Assembly (NCBI GenBank): GCA_036651575.1 | Contig: JAVVXN010000041.1 | Span: forward strand, 1-13,475 | Source: JAVWGW01 sp036651575 | Lineage (GTDB): Bacteria; Actinomycetota; Coriobacteriia; Coriobacteriales; Eggerthellaceae | Direction: 5' to 3' | DNA length: 13,475 nucleotides | Shown: positions 1 to 7,557 of the stretch, in pieces | Layout: each line of letters begins with the position of its first letter | How positions within the stretch are numbered: position 1 is the stretch's first letter | Program-made: the position numbers and the translations under genes | Notes under the pieces: model-generated | Told to the model about the DNA's origin: nothing | Seen by the model: the letters and a program-made list of their open reading frames with translations, nothing else | The model's database searches: none

Positions 1-50
1 TTACGTTCGCAACGTAGGGGTCGAGGGTTCGAATCCCTTCATCTCCACCA
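1..50 (+). tRNA. tRNA-Ala (CGC anticodon), 3' part
   Basis: The left edge cuts the tRNA just before its anticodon arm. Visible are the anticodon stem TTACG/CGTAG closing the loop TTCGCAA (anticodon CGC at 8-10, reading GCG), a five-base variable loop, a T arm with loop TTCGAAT (28-34) between GAGGG and CCCTT, the 3' acceptor strand CATCTCC (40-46), discriminator A47 and an encoded CCA end (48-50). The U at position 70 of the acceptor fits the G3:U70 alanine identity pair, although its partner lies outside the window. Identity therefore rests on the anticodon plus U70 and A73. Confidence 0.93.
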
Positions 51-60
51 CGAATTATCA

Positions 61-89
61 AGCAGGTACCTGACGGTGCCTGCTTTTTT
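61..89 (+). terminator. Rho-independent terminator of the tRNA unit
   Basis: Ten-base stem AGCAGGTACC / GGTGCCTGCT (one G-U pair), tetraloop TGAC, followed by a run of six T. It sits 11 bases after the tRNA CCA end and closes that transcript. Confidence 0.92.
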
Positions 90-147
90 ATTTCCACCGA
101 TTCGAGGGATTCGAGTGGCAAGGTGATTGAGCTCATAATCTTTGTTT

Positions 148-174
148 TTGCTCAAATCGAGTAAATTTTATAAT
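148..174 (+). promoter_or_regulatory. Probable promoter of the adhesin gene
   Basis: A perfect -10 box TATAAT lies at 169-174, with a partial -35 (TTGCTC, 148-153) 15 bases upstream, a slightly short spacer. Predicted transcription start is about 181, which leaves a leader of about 146 nt before the ATG at 327. The -10 is strong; the -35 is weak. Confidence 0.6.
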
Positions 175-184
175 TTTAGAAAAA

Positions 185-290
185 CGCCATTGACATGTAT
201 CGGTCAATGGCGTACACCTGCAAAGCCGTCTTTTACATTCGACCAACCCAGGAGGTGTCACTTCGGTTTAATCTCCCGTAAGGTGTGGCC
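185..290 (+). promoter_or_regulatory. Structured 5' leader of the adhesin mRNA
   Basis: The predicted transcript opens with a perfect 10-bp hairpin, CGCCATTGAC (185-194) / GTCAATGGCG (203-212), loop of 8. It is followed by ACACCT (214-219), which is complementary to AGGTGT at 253-258 and again at 281-286. GGAG (251-254) can also pair with CTCC (273-276). The two AGGTGT copies are therefore competing partners for one segment, an arrangement suited to a switch. No known riboswitch consensus was recognised: GCAAAGCC at 220-227 recalls the GEMM core, but the rest of that consensus is missing. Read on the minus strand, the first hairpin is followed by TTTTT, so it could also stop antisense transcripts. 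Confidence 0.4.
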
Positions 291-326
291 TAAAAAACAA
301 GCAAGAACAAAGGAAAGAGTGGTGGT

Positions 327-2743
327 ATGTCCGTAAGAAAAAAACTGTGTTGTTTTATGAGTGTTCTCCTTGCTATGAGTCTCATGATGACAGGAGGAGC
401 AAGCTTCGCACTTGCGCTCCCCGTTAAAAGTCCTGTTGCAACTTCCGCTGAAAACGTAATTCCTCAAGGGGATGCTGCTTTGGTGGTCGACCGGGAGGGT
501 GTCGTCGAAGATTCTGCGGTTGTTTCGGGGGATGCGCACGTTACTGAGGGGCAAGAGGATAGGCCTGAATCGATTAAGGCTCCTTCTGAGAAGGACGATG
601 TTGGAGTGATTTCCCCGGCTGGTTCTATCCAGGCAACCCCTCTTGCAAAAAAAACCCAAGCCGTACCTGAAACCACCGAATCAAACCGCACCGACGTTTC
701 GGCTTACTTTCATTCGACGATAATGACAGAGACGGACTCAATCGCGAATAATCAGTACATCGGCTTCAACGTGAAATACGTCATCGATCGTGGCAATATT
801 TCCGAAGGTGACTACATTGATGTCACCGTACCGAATGCGTTGAAAGACGTCTCTCTTGCCGTCAGTTCGCAAATATTTTCCAGCAAGAAAGATCTGGGGG
901 GCGGCCACTATAAGCTTACGTTCAAAGAGAACGCAACCAATGGCATAGCTGGTTCCTTTTCCATTTCCGCCTTCGGCAACAATAATACCGATACGTCCAC
1001 GACGGCTACGGTGGTTGTCGGAGAAGCTTCCAAAACAATAACCGTCGGTGCTGGAATTTATGATGACCCCATCGGTCCTGAGCATCGCGGCATAATCAAG
1101 TGGGGTTACGGAGGGGATGGTTATGCCCAAGACGGTGCATTTTCGGGTGTTTTCGATCAGGAAAAAGACGTTGTTGTCACCTATGCGATCGAGGTGGATC
1201 CGAGGATGACGGTGATGAAGGATGTGGTGGTCACTGACGTGATTTGCGATCCCATGGTACTTGATCCTTCTTCGATAACGATTATTCCTCAGAGTGTCGG
1301 TCAACCTTCCGGTTTGGCGCTTTCAGCCTCAGAGGTAGCTCAGATAGTTTCGGTTTCCGGCAGCTCCGTGACCTTCAACTTCGGCAGCAGGCTTGATAGC
1401 ACGAAGTTTTACCGTATTTACTACGATGTATCCATCCCGAAGTTTACCAAGGGCAAGATCGAAAATAGCGCCACTATACACTATTCGTCCCCAGGTGGTC
1501 CCGGGGTCGAAACCTCGACGTTTACGATTAAGCCCAAGTTGGGATACAGCAATTCTGTTGGCTATAAAACCGTTGACAAAACTGTGATTAGTGATGATGC
1601 CGGCGATCAGACGGTGACTTACACGATTACCTTCGAGAACGACCAGGCGTTCAACGTCGGAGAGATAAACCTTACCGACAGACTCGATAATCGGGTCAGA
1701 TACGTTGACTCCTATGGATCGGATTATTTTTCACTCAGATATGACGATGCCTCCCACTCGGTGGCCATTGCCAATACGGCCGCCATACCTGCCAGTTCTC
1801 GGCAGTCGGTTACCATCGTGACGGATTTTACCGACGTGCCGATAGGCGCCACCATAGAAAACAGTGTGGGCGGTAACGTGACCAAGACCAAGAAGATTGC
1901 CGGTCTCTATGCGCCTGTGGCCAAGAAAACCGTAGATGGGTTGGCACCGGGCGACAAGGTCTTTTCTTTCGAGCTTCTTGATGCTGCCGGCAACGTTTTT
2001 CAGGTGAAGAGAAACGCGGCGGATGGATCAATCGTTTTTGATCCGATCAAGTATGGCCGGGAGGATATCGGTGTCGCGCATACCTATGCTGTGAGGGAGG
2101 CGCAGAAACAGAGCATTATCGGATGTACGTTTGATGATAGCGTTTATTCCGTAACGCTCACTCCTACCGATTCCAACGGGGATGGTGTGCTTGAGTGTGT
2201 CCCGGTGATTTCAAAACGGAAGGCAATCGTTGACTCGATGGCTTTCGACAATAGACTCATTGCGGTTCCGAGCACTACCGATGTTGGCGGCAATTCCGAC
2301 AAAACCGATCCTGTCGTCGGCGAAACGAAGTCCGGCACCGATTCGGTTGCTTTTGACGCCGGGGCAAAGACCGCCGACGCCACAATGGACGCCCCCGCCA
2401 CAATGGACGCCCCCGCCACAACCCCTGTTGCACCTGCGCCCATGGCCGCGNNNNNNNNNNNNNNNNNNNNNNNNNNNNNNNNNNNNNNNNNNNNNNNNNN
2501 NNNNNNNNNNNNNNNNNNNNNNNNNNNNNNNNNNNNNNNNNNNNNNNNNNCGCCACAATGGACGCCCCCGCCACAACCCCTGTTGCACCTGCGCCCATGG
2601 CCGCGCCCGAGACGGGCTTGTTGCCGCAGACTTCCGATGATTCTACGGGTTTGAGCGTCGGAATCTTTTTGCTGCTTGCGGCATCGGTTGTGTGTGGGTT
2701 TGCGGCAGTGGTGGGGCGTTTGTCCCGCCAAAAGCAGCGATAA
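327..2743 (+). CDS. LPXTG sortase-anchored surface adhesin / pilin-like protein (assembly gap inside)
   Basis: Secreted protein predicted to be covalently fixed to peptidoglycan by a sortase. An N-terminal signal peptide (basic RKK, hydrophobic stretch 7-27) has a likely cleavage after the AxA motif at 28-30. Residues about 120-245, 275-405 and 412-525 look like successive beta-sandwich adhesin modules; the third begins VDKTV and is DUF11/Cna-like. Residues about 530-645 resemble a pilin isopeptide domain, with Lys533/534, a Glu in VREA (591) and an Asn in FDNRL (642) as candidate bond residues. A Pro/Ala repeat region leads to LPQTSD, a hydrophobic helix and the basic tail RLSRQKQR. The ATG at 327 has AAAGGAAAG upstream. 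The 100 Ns at 2451-2550 shift the frame; the true C-terminus is in the frame of 2552-2743, so the real gap should be 2 modulo 3 long. Ligand unknown; no sortase gene in the window. Confidence 0.85.
2379..2605 (+). repeat. Tandem repeat encoding the Pro/Ala wall-spanning segment
   Basis: Two 18-bp units encoding ATMDAP (2379-2396, 2397-2414) are followed by a 36-bp segment encoding ATTPVAPAPMAA. After the N gap, one ATMDAP unit and the same 36-bp segment recur without change. The 55 bases 2396-2450 and 2551-2605 are identical. Perfect nucleotide identity, including codon use, points to recent tandem duplication and a length-variable tract. Confidence 0.9.
2451..2550. other. Assembly gap, 100 N
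   Basis: Exactly 100 Ns, a conventional placeholder for unknown length, lie between two identical copies of a repeat. The size is not informative. The smallest fill that rejoins both sides in frame is two bases (CC completing a Pro codon); any longer fill of 2 + 3n bases also works. Confidence 0.97.
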
Positions 2744-2782
2744 TCACTCATCAAAACCAAGTGGAAAACATCTCTTTTAAGG

Positions 2783-2818
2783 GGGAGGGAAGATATGCAA
2801 AAATCTTTCCTTCCTATA
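2783..2818 (+). terminator. Probable terminator of the adhesin gene
   Basis: A 12-bp stem pairs GGGAGGGAAGAT (2783-2794) with ATCTTTCCTTCC (2803-2814), with two G-U pairs and an 8-base loop, 39 bases after the adhesin stop. The following tract (TATAATTT) is T-rich but broken, so termination may be partial. Confidence 0.6.
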
Positions 2819-2820
2819 AT

Positions 2821-2904
2821 TTACGAAAAACATACAAAATTATGGATAATTACGTGAGTTTTCTCGTAATTCCCCCCAAATGGGTGATATGTTTTTAAGC
2901 GTAA
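2821..2904 (+). repeat. Nested inverted repeats, possible three-way-junction RNA or operator
   Basis: The outer arms TTACGAAAAACATA (2821-2834) and TATGTTTTT-AAG-CGTAA (2888-2904) pair over 14 bp with a 3-base bulge. They enclose an inner hairpin AATTACG (2848-2854) / CGTAATT (2865-2871), with flanking GG/CC, and a small CCC/GGG hairpin (2875-2884). TTACG and CGTAA each occur twice, so the ends and the inner arms can exchange partners. Function unknown. It lies between the adhesin terminator and the cytochrome gene. Confidence 0.45.
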
Positions 2905-2970
2905 CTCCGATATGATTTTCGGTGTAGTATCCTACTGCGTTGTGCATTGTGGGGAAATTCCTTACAATTG

Positions 2971-2982
2971 TGCAATATTGCA
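2971..2982. promoter_or_regulatory. 12-bp perfect palindrome upstream of the cytochrome gene
   Basis: TGCAATATTGCA is a perfect palindrome, 24 bases before the ATG at 3007. It could be a regulator-binding site, but no regulator or consensus is known to match it. AT-rich palindromes of this length can occur by chance. No convincing -35/-10 pair was found; TATGAT at 2911-2916 is the best isolated -10. Confidence 0.25.
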
Positions 2983-3006
2983 AAACACGCTCGAAAGGGG
3001 GTAAGA

Positions 3007-3822
3007 ATGAGCGAAGAAAACGAGGTAGAAAAAAAGGTAGCTGAAGTCAAAGAAGAAGTTGTCGATGCGGCGACTAAAGCGAAGGACGAGGTTACCGAAA
3101 AGACGGCTGAAATCAAAGAAGAGGCTACCGAAAAGGTAGCTGAAATCAAAGAAGAAGCCACTGAAAAAGCAGCTGAAGTGAAAGAAGAAGTCACTGCGGC
3201 TGCGGCGAAGAAGAAGGGCAAAAAGTGGCCCATCGTCGTTGGTGTCATCGTAGCGGTTTTGGTTGTTGCTGGTGTGGGTGGTTTCATTTGGCATGAACAG
3301 CCGAGCTTCTGTTCAGCTATTTGTCACACGCCGATGGATCCCTATTTGACGACGTACGAAGAACCGGCTGGTCAGCCGGGTACCGATAAGTGGGGAAACG
3401 AAATGAAGACGACGAGCGCCATGCTTGCAGTGACCCATCGCGAGCAGGGTAAAACGTGTCTGAGTTGCCACGTACCCACGATGAGTGAACAGATTACGGA
3501 AGGTATGAACTGGGTTTCCGGTAATTACGAGTATCCGCTGCAGGAATGCAGCCTGGAAGACTTGACCGAAGCCAGTGGTGCCGATCCGGAGTCTTTTTGC
3601 CTGAACGAGAGCTGCCACAACGTCACGCGCCAGGATCTGGCTAAAAAGACGGCTGAGATGGATCGCAACCCGCATACGACGCCGCATGGTGAAGTTACCT
3701 GCGGCGAATGTCACAAATCGCACCGTGCTTCCGTCGATTACTGTACGCAGTGTCATACGGAATCTAAGTTGCCCGAGGGATGGCTGACGTACGCTGAATC
3801 CAACAAGCTTAAAACCGCTTAA
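3007..3822 (+). CDS. Membrane-anchored multiheme cytochrome c, NapC/NrfH-like, with cytoplasmic 11-residue repeats
   Basis: 271-residue electron-transfer protein, probably taking electrons from the membrane quinol pool and passing them to an extracytoplasmic reductase. Residues 8-62 form five 11-residue repeats (three read TEK-x-AE-x-KEE-x), predicted to be a long amphipathic helix on the cytoplasmic side. A KKKGKK stop precedes one membrane helix (75-94). The outer domain holds five heme sites: CX3CH (C102-H107), CXXCH (C151-H155), CX4CH (C198-H204), CXXCH (C232-H236) and CXXCH (C246-H250). Met110 close after the first site recalls the NrfH heme-1 ligand. The ATG at 3007 follows GAAAGGGGG; an in-frame ATG at 2947 lacks a ribosome binding site. 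It is separated from the ccm operon by a terminator but is its obvious client. The partner reductase is not adjacent. Confidence 0.85.
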   Translation: MSEENEVEKKVAEVKEEVVDAATKAKDEVTEKTAEIKEEATEKVAEIKEEATEKAAEVKEEVTAAAAKKKGKKWPIVVGVIVAVLVVAGVGGFIWHEQPSFCSAICHTPMDPYLTTYEEPAGQPGTDKWGNEMKTTSAMLAVTHREQGKTCLSCHVPTMSEQITEGMNWVSGNYEYPLQECSLEDLTEASGADPESFCLNESCHNVTRQDLAKKTAEMDRNPHTTPHGEVTCGECHKSHRASVDYCTQCHTESKLPEGWLTYAESNKLKTA

Positions 3823-3846
3823 TTTTGAAGAAAGCGGCGAGAATTT

Positions 3847-3883
3847 AAGAAGCCCGTCGGTATTGTATCGACGGGCTTCTTTC
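3847..3883 (+). terminator. Strong terminator between the cytochrome gene and ccmE
   Basis: A perfect 13-bp stem, AAGAAGCCCGTCG (3847-3859) / CGACGGGCTTCTT (3869-3881), with a 9-base loop and a T-rich 3' arm running on as TTTCT. It separates the cytochrome transcript from the ccm operon. TAGAAT at 3889-3894 is a possible -10 for ccmE, but no convincing -35 is seen, so readthrough may contribute. Confidence 0.88.
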
Positions 3884-3933
3884 TAGACTAGAATGAATCG
3901 AGTTTATAGCCATCGAATTTTTTGGAGTGTACT

Positions 3934-4602
3934 GTGAATTCTCGTATGAAGAAACGCCTTGTGGTGGTGACGGGTGTCATCATTATGGTGATTGTTATTG
4001 TTCTCGCGGTTGTCGGTGGTGGATCGGCCGCACAGACGGTTACGGTTGCGCAGGCCGCAAGTGGTGATTTTGTCGAAAAGCGCGTGCAGGTTTCGGGTAA
4101 TGTCGTTGAGAATTCTTTCAAGACTACCGGAAACGTGCTCACGTTTGATATCGCCGATCCCGCAGGGGATCCGGGAGTGATACTTCCTATTTCTTACGAT
4201 GGTGGCGTTGCTGCGACGTTTGGCAACGATGTGACGGCAATCTGTACGGGAAAAATTGACAAAGACGGTGTTTTGCGTGCGAGTGAACTCGTAACAAAGT
4301 GTCCTTCAAAATACGAAAGTTCTTCAGATGCACTTTCGGTTGCACGCTTGCTTGAATACGGCACCTCGGTGCTCGATAAGCCGGTGAAGGTAACGGGGCT
4401 GGTCAAGGCCGATACGCTGACGGCTGCTGGAGGCGACGAGCGCTTTGTGCTTGTTGATGCCGACGGCGACGGCAGCGAACTGTCGGTGATATATGCGGGT
4501 GCCCTTTCCGAAGAGGTGAAAGATGGCGCCGCTCTCGTACTGACCGGATCGGTTGGCGATAACAAAAAATTCACGGCGACTGATGTCGCTTTGAAAGGAT
4601 AA
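3934..4602 (+). CDS. ccmE: Cytochrome c maturation heme chaperone CcmE, CXXXY type, with a duplicated barrel
   Basis: CcmE covalently holds heme outside the membrane and delivers it to CcmF for attachment to apocytochromes. A basic N-terminus (MKKR) and one membrane helix (about 9-29) are followed by an OB-like domain (50-122) ending ASELVTKCPSKY. Cys123 and Tyr127 form the CXXXY motif known from archaeal and Desulfovibrio CcmE, replacing the HXXXY of the E. coli protein. A second domain (149-222) repeats the first (V-x-V-x-G, F-x-L-x-D, Y-x-G, TG, TAT), so the barrel appears duplicated; ordinary CcmE has one. The GTG at 3934 is chosen because GGAG (3924-3927) lies six bases before it; a TTG at 3922 and an ATG at 3946 are poorer. 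First gene of a six-gene operon; ccmF follows after 5 bases. Confidence 0.85.
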   Translation: MNSRMKKRLVVVTGVIIMVIVIVLAVVGGGSAAQTVTVAQAASGDFVEKRVQVSGNVVENSFKTTGNVLTFDIADPAGDPGVILPISYDGGVAATFGNDVTAICTGKIDKDGVLRASELVTKCPSKYESSSDALSVARLLEYGTSVLDKPVKVTGLVKADTLTAAGGDERFVLVDADGDGSELSVIYAGALSEEVKDGAALVLTGSVGDNKKFTATDVALKG

Positions 4603-4607
4603 ATAAT

Positions 4608-6836
4608 ATGGCAATTTTTGGCCTGATCGGACTTTTGGTTGCGTTTGCGGCCGTCGCGGTTTCGGTTGTGTGTCTTTTGGTGGGGCATATTGTGACCAGT
4701 AAGGGTAAAGGTTCGGGCGAGACACTTACCTGGGGCGGTCACCTTGCGGCGATTATTGCAGCGGCGGCGCTTACGCTCTGTTGTTGCCTTTTGGTGTTTT
4801 GCTTCATGACCGGTGATCGGTCTATAGAGTATGTCGTACAAAATCAAAGCAACGCCGCCGGCGGATTGGGCTGGCTGTTTAGGCTCTCGGGGCTGTGGGG
4901 TGGACGCGAGGGTTCACTTTTGTTCTGGGGCTGGCTGCTTGCGGTTTTTAATGCGGTTGTGGCATTTCGTAACCTGAAAAGCGGCGACAAGCTCGATAGT
5001 ATGGCACTGCTTGTCTCTCAGGTGGTGTTGGCTGCTTTTGTTGGCGTCACGCTGTTTTCCGAAGGCAATATGCCCTTCAAGGCTATGCAGCTCAGTTCCT
5101 TTGATGCGAGTGGGAATCTGATTGGGGAGGCGGCCTTCTGGGGAATGAACCCCCTGCTCGAGCACTGGGCGATGGCTATTCATCCCCCAACTTTATTTAT
5201 CGGATATGCCGGGTTGACCATTCCGTTTGCCTATGCAATTGCTGCGCTAATCGTCAACGATTCCTCAAAGCGTTGGGTTGAAAAATGCCTTCGCTACACC
5301 ATCTTTTCATGGTTCTTTTTAGGACTTGGTATCGGACTTGGTGCGGTATGGGCGTACGTGGTGCTTGGCTGGGGTGGTTACTGGGGCTGGGATCCGGTGG
5401 AAAATGCAAGCTTGCTTCCCTGGCTTGTGGGCGTTGCGCTAATTCATAGTTTCACGGTTTATCGCAAACGGGGTGCGTTCAAGCGCTGGTCGATCATGTG
5501 TGCTTGCATCACGTTTTCGTTTGTCATCTTGGGTACGTTCATCACGCGTTCGGGATTGGTGCAGTCGGTACATGCCTTCGAGGGCGACACCGTATCGCTC
5601 GTGTTGTTTCTGGGTCTTATCGTCTTATCGATCGTTGCGGGTGTTGGGGGGCTTGTGCTGCGGTGGAAAAGTTTCGGTACTAAAGATGTCGATGAGGTCG
5701 AGAACTTCTTTTCCAAAGATGCGGCTTATTATTTCAATAACGTGATTATGGTAGTCTTTGCGACCATGCTGGCCTATCTTACGATTTCGTCGGCACTGCC
5801 ATCGTGGTTACCCTTTGGTGGGCAGTCGCTTTCGGCCGGTACGTACAACGCCATCGCGCGTCCTTTAGGTATCATGTACTGCCTGATTCTTGCCGTGTGC
5901 CCCCTGCTTGCGTGGGGCGTTACCGACAAACTGGATTTTTTGAAGCGTGCTCGCGTTCCGGCTTTGTGTGCTTGCGTGCTTTTCGGTGCTCTCATGGTGT
6001 ATTTCTTCACCTATTTGCTTCCCAGTTATAACGCAACAATTGCTTCTGGCGGCACGCTAGCGGAAGGCCTTGCCGCCGAAGGTCCGTCGCTGTATTACAA
6101 CGGTCTTGCGGTGGTTGGCCTGCTGGTTGCCTCGCTTTTGTTTTTCAATTCACTCTTTATGATCGCGCGCGCAGTCGGTTCGTATCGCGAAAAGCATGGC
6201 GGCAATCTCTGGAGTTCGTTTTTTGCCCTGCTTCACCATCGACCCGCTTTAGCTGGTGGTTTCATTACCCACCTTTCCATGGCGATTATCCTGGTCGGTC
6301 TTATCGGTTCATCGATGTATGTGACGGAAAAAACGGGGTATCTGGGCTACGATTCAGCAACCGATACCGCAACAGAGGATTACGTTATACAGGATTACAC
6401 GCTCAAGTTTACGGGTAGCTCAATTGAGGAAGCGAAAGATACCAATATTGTCTATACCATCACCTTTGACGTTTATAAAGACGATGCTTTTGTGGGATCG
6501 GTTTCTCCGGCGGTTTTGTTGGTGCAGAAAACGCAGCAGCAAAAATTGATTGCCAGTGTTATCAGCTTCCCCGATCAGGATTTGTTCGTGGCGTATCGCG
6601 GGACAAATACCGAGGGCGCTCTTTCGCTTGACGTGCGGGTAAATCCGCTCATTTCGCTGGTATGGGTTGGCTTCGGGCTTATGATGGTCGGTGTTGCGAT
6701 CTCGCTTATGGGCAAGCGACGCAAAAAACCTGTTCCTGATCGTTTGCGAAACGCGGAAGTTTTGAAGGACAGTGAAACAGTCATGCTTTATCAATCACCG
6801 GATGTTTCGGTGGAACACGTGAAGGAAGAAGCGTAA
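4608..6836 (+). CDS. ccmF: Cytochrome c heme lyase CcmF
   Basis: Polytopic membrane protein that receives heme from CcmE and joins it to the Cys residues of apocytochrome c. The 742 residues carry the tryptophan-rich WWD signature GWGGYWGWDPVENASLLPW (254-272). Candidate heme-ligand histidines lie where the family has them: H192 in HPP, H280 in ALIHSF, H322 in SVHAF and H555 in ITHLSMA. A soluble loop (about 575-680) precedes a last membrane helix (681-700) and a charged tail. Length is slightly above the usual ~650 residues. AAAGGA (4594-4599) overlaps the end of ccmE and gives a normal spacing to the ATG. The ccmA start lies 6 bases downstream, so expression is coupled. Without a CcmH/CcmI nearby, its apocytochrome-handling partner is unclear. 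Confidence 0.95.
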   Translation: MAIFGLIGLLVAFAAVAVSVVCLLVGHIVTSKGKGSGETLTWGGHLAAIIAAAALTLCCCLLVFCFMTGDRSIEYVVQNQSNAAGGLGWLFRLSGLWGGREGSLLFWGWLLAVFNAVVAFRNLKSGDKLDSMALLVSQVVLAAFVGVTLFSEGNMPFKAMQLSSFDASGNLIGEAAFWGMNPLLEHWAMAIHPPTLFIGYAGLTIPFAYAIAALIVNDSSKRWVEKCLRYTIFSWFFLGLGIGLGAVWAYVVLGWGGYWGWDPVENASLLPWLVGVALIHSFTVYRKRGAFKRWSIMCACITFSFVILGTFITRSGLVQSVHAFEGDTVSLVLFLGLIVLSIVAGVGGLVLRWKSFGTKDVDEVENFFSKDAAYYFNNVIMVVFATMLAYLTISSALPSWLPFGGQSLSAGTYNAIARPLGIMYCLILAVCPLLAWGVTDKLDFLKRARVPALCACVLFGALMVYFFTYLLPSYNATIASGGTLAEGLAAEGPSLYYNGLAVVGLLVASLLFFNSLFMIARAVGSYREKHGGNLWSSFFALLHHRPALAGGFITHLSMAIILVGLIGSSMYVTEKTGYLGYDSATDTATEDYVIQDYTLKFTGSSIEEAKDTNIVYTITFDVYKDDAFVGSVSPAVLLVQKTQQQKLIASVISFPDQDLFVAYRGTNTEGALSLDVRVNPLISLVWVGFGLMMVGVAISLMGKRRKKPVPDRLRNAEVLKDSETVMLYQSPDVSVEHVKEEA

Positions 6837-6842
6837 TCTCTC

Positions 6843-7556
6843 ATGGATATTGCTATCCAGACAAAAAATATTTCGAAGGTTTTTGGCGATCGAGAAGCAC
6901 TTCACCAGGTGAATTTTACGGTGCCAAAGGGGGCTTTTCTATCCATCTTCGGTCCGAATGGGGCGGGTAAGACGACGTTGTTGCGTATGCTTTCGACGCT
7001 GTCGCGCCCCACGTCGGGAACGGCTGAGATCTTAGGGATCGACATCAAGGAAGATTCCGATAAAGTGCGTGACCATATCGGATTCATTTCGCATAATGCC
7101 ATGCTCTATCCCGACCTTACGGCTGAGGAAAACCTGTTGTTTACTGCCCGTCTTTACGGGGTTGTTGATGCCACCGATCGCGTGATGGAGTTGCTTGAAG
7201 CCGTTGAGCTCAAGCATCGCCGTCTCGATCAGGTTCGCACGTTTTCGCGCGGAATGACGCAACGCTTAAGCATTGCGCGCGCTCTTATTCATGATCCCGA
7301 AATAGTTTTTCTAGATGAGCCCTATTCTGGACTTGACCCTCATGCGGTTGAAATTTTTGATACCCTGATCGATTCGCAGCGAGAGGGACGGACGTTTGTC
7401 ATGGTCAGCCACGACCTGCGCAAGGGCTTTGAATCCTGCACGCACGCGCTCGTGCTTGCCCGTGGCCGCGTTGTCGCGTTCGATGAAAAGGAACAACTCG
7501 ATTTTGAAGCCTTCGCGACGCTGTACCGGCAAACGGTCGGCATGGGGGTGGCATGA
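6843..7556 (+). CDS. ccmA: CcmA, ATPase subunit of the heme-handling ABC transporter
   Basis: Cytoplasmic ATPase that works with CcmB and CcmC/CcmD. In the E. coli System I, ATP hydrolysis by CcmAB releases holo-CcmE from CcmC. The 237 residues show Walker A GPNGAGKTT (37-45), ABC signature FSRGMTQRLSIARAL (134-148), Walker B IVFLDEP (154-160) and the switch His in VSHD (190). The Q-loop position reads SHNAML, as CcmA proteins usually have His there. Length is normal for the family. The ATG follows GAAGGAAGAA at the end of ccmF; ccmB begins one base after the TGA, so translation is coupled. Confidence 0.93.
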   Translation: MDIAIQTKNISKVFGDREALHQVNFTVPKGAFLSIFGPNGAGKTTLLRMLSTLSRPTSGTAEILGIDIKEDSDKVRDHIGFISHNAMLYPDLTAEENLLFTARLYGVVDATDRVMELLEAVELKHRRLDQVRTFSRGMTQRLSIARALIHDPEIVFLDEPYSGLDPHAVEIFDTLIDSQREGRTFVMVSHDLRKGFESCTHALVLARGRVVAFDEKEQLDFEAFATLYRQTVGMGVA

Positions 7557-7557
7557 T

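Noticed and set aside
99..119. GGGATTCGA downstream of the tRNA, matching the reverse complement of its T arm; possible attachment-site relic
   Set aside because: Only about nine bases match, and no integrase or element boundary is present nearby.
175..300. c-di-GMP-I (GEMM) riboswitch in the adhesin leader
   Set aside because: Only GCAAAGCC resembles the core. The other conserved GEMM segments, including the GNRA tetraloop and its receptor helix, are not present, so no class is named.
258..659. Minus-strand open frame opposite the adhesin start, and similar long antisense frames over ccm, galU and the dehydrogenase (e.g. 12150-12710)
   Set aside because: They have no plausible start context, no recognisable domains and atypical composition. 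They are shadows of the real genes.
2551..2654. Out-of-frame C-terminus of the adhesin (frame ending at 2654)
   Set aside because: It results from counting 100 placeholder Ns as real bases. The other frame encodes LPQTSD, a membrane helix and a basic tail.
2947..3006. Upstream in-frame ATG giving a 20-residue extension of the cytochrome
   Set aside because: No ribosome binding site precedes it, whereas GAAAGGGGG directly precedes the ATG at 3007.
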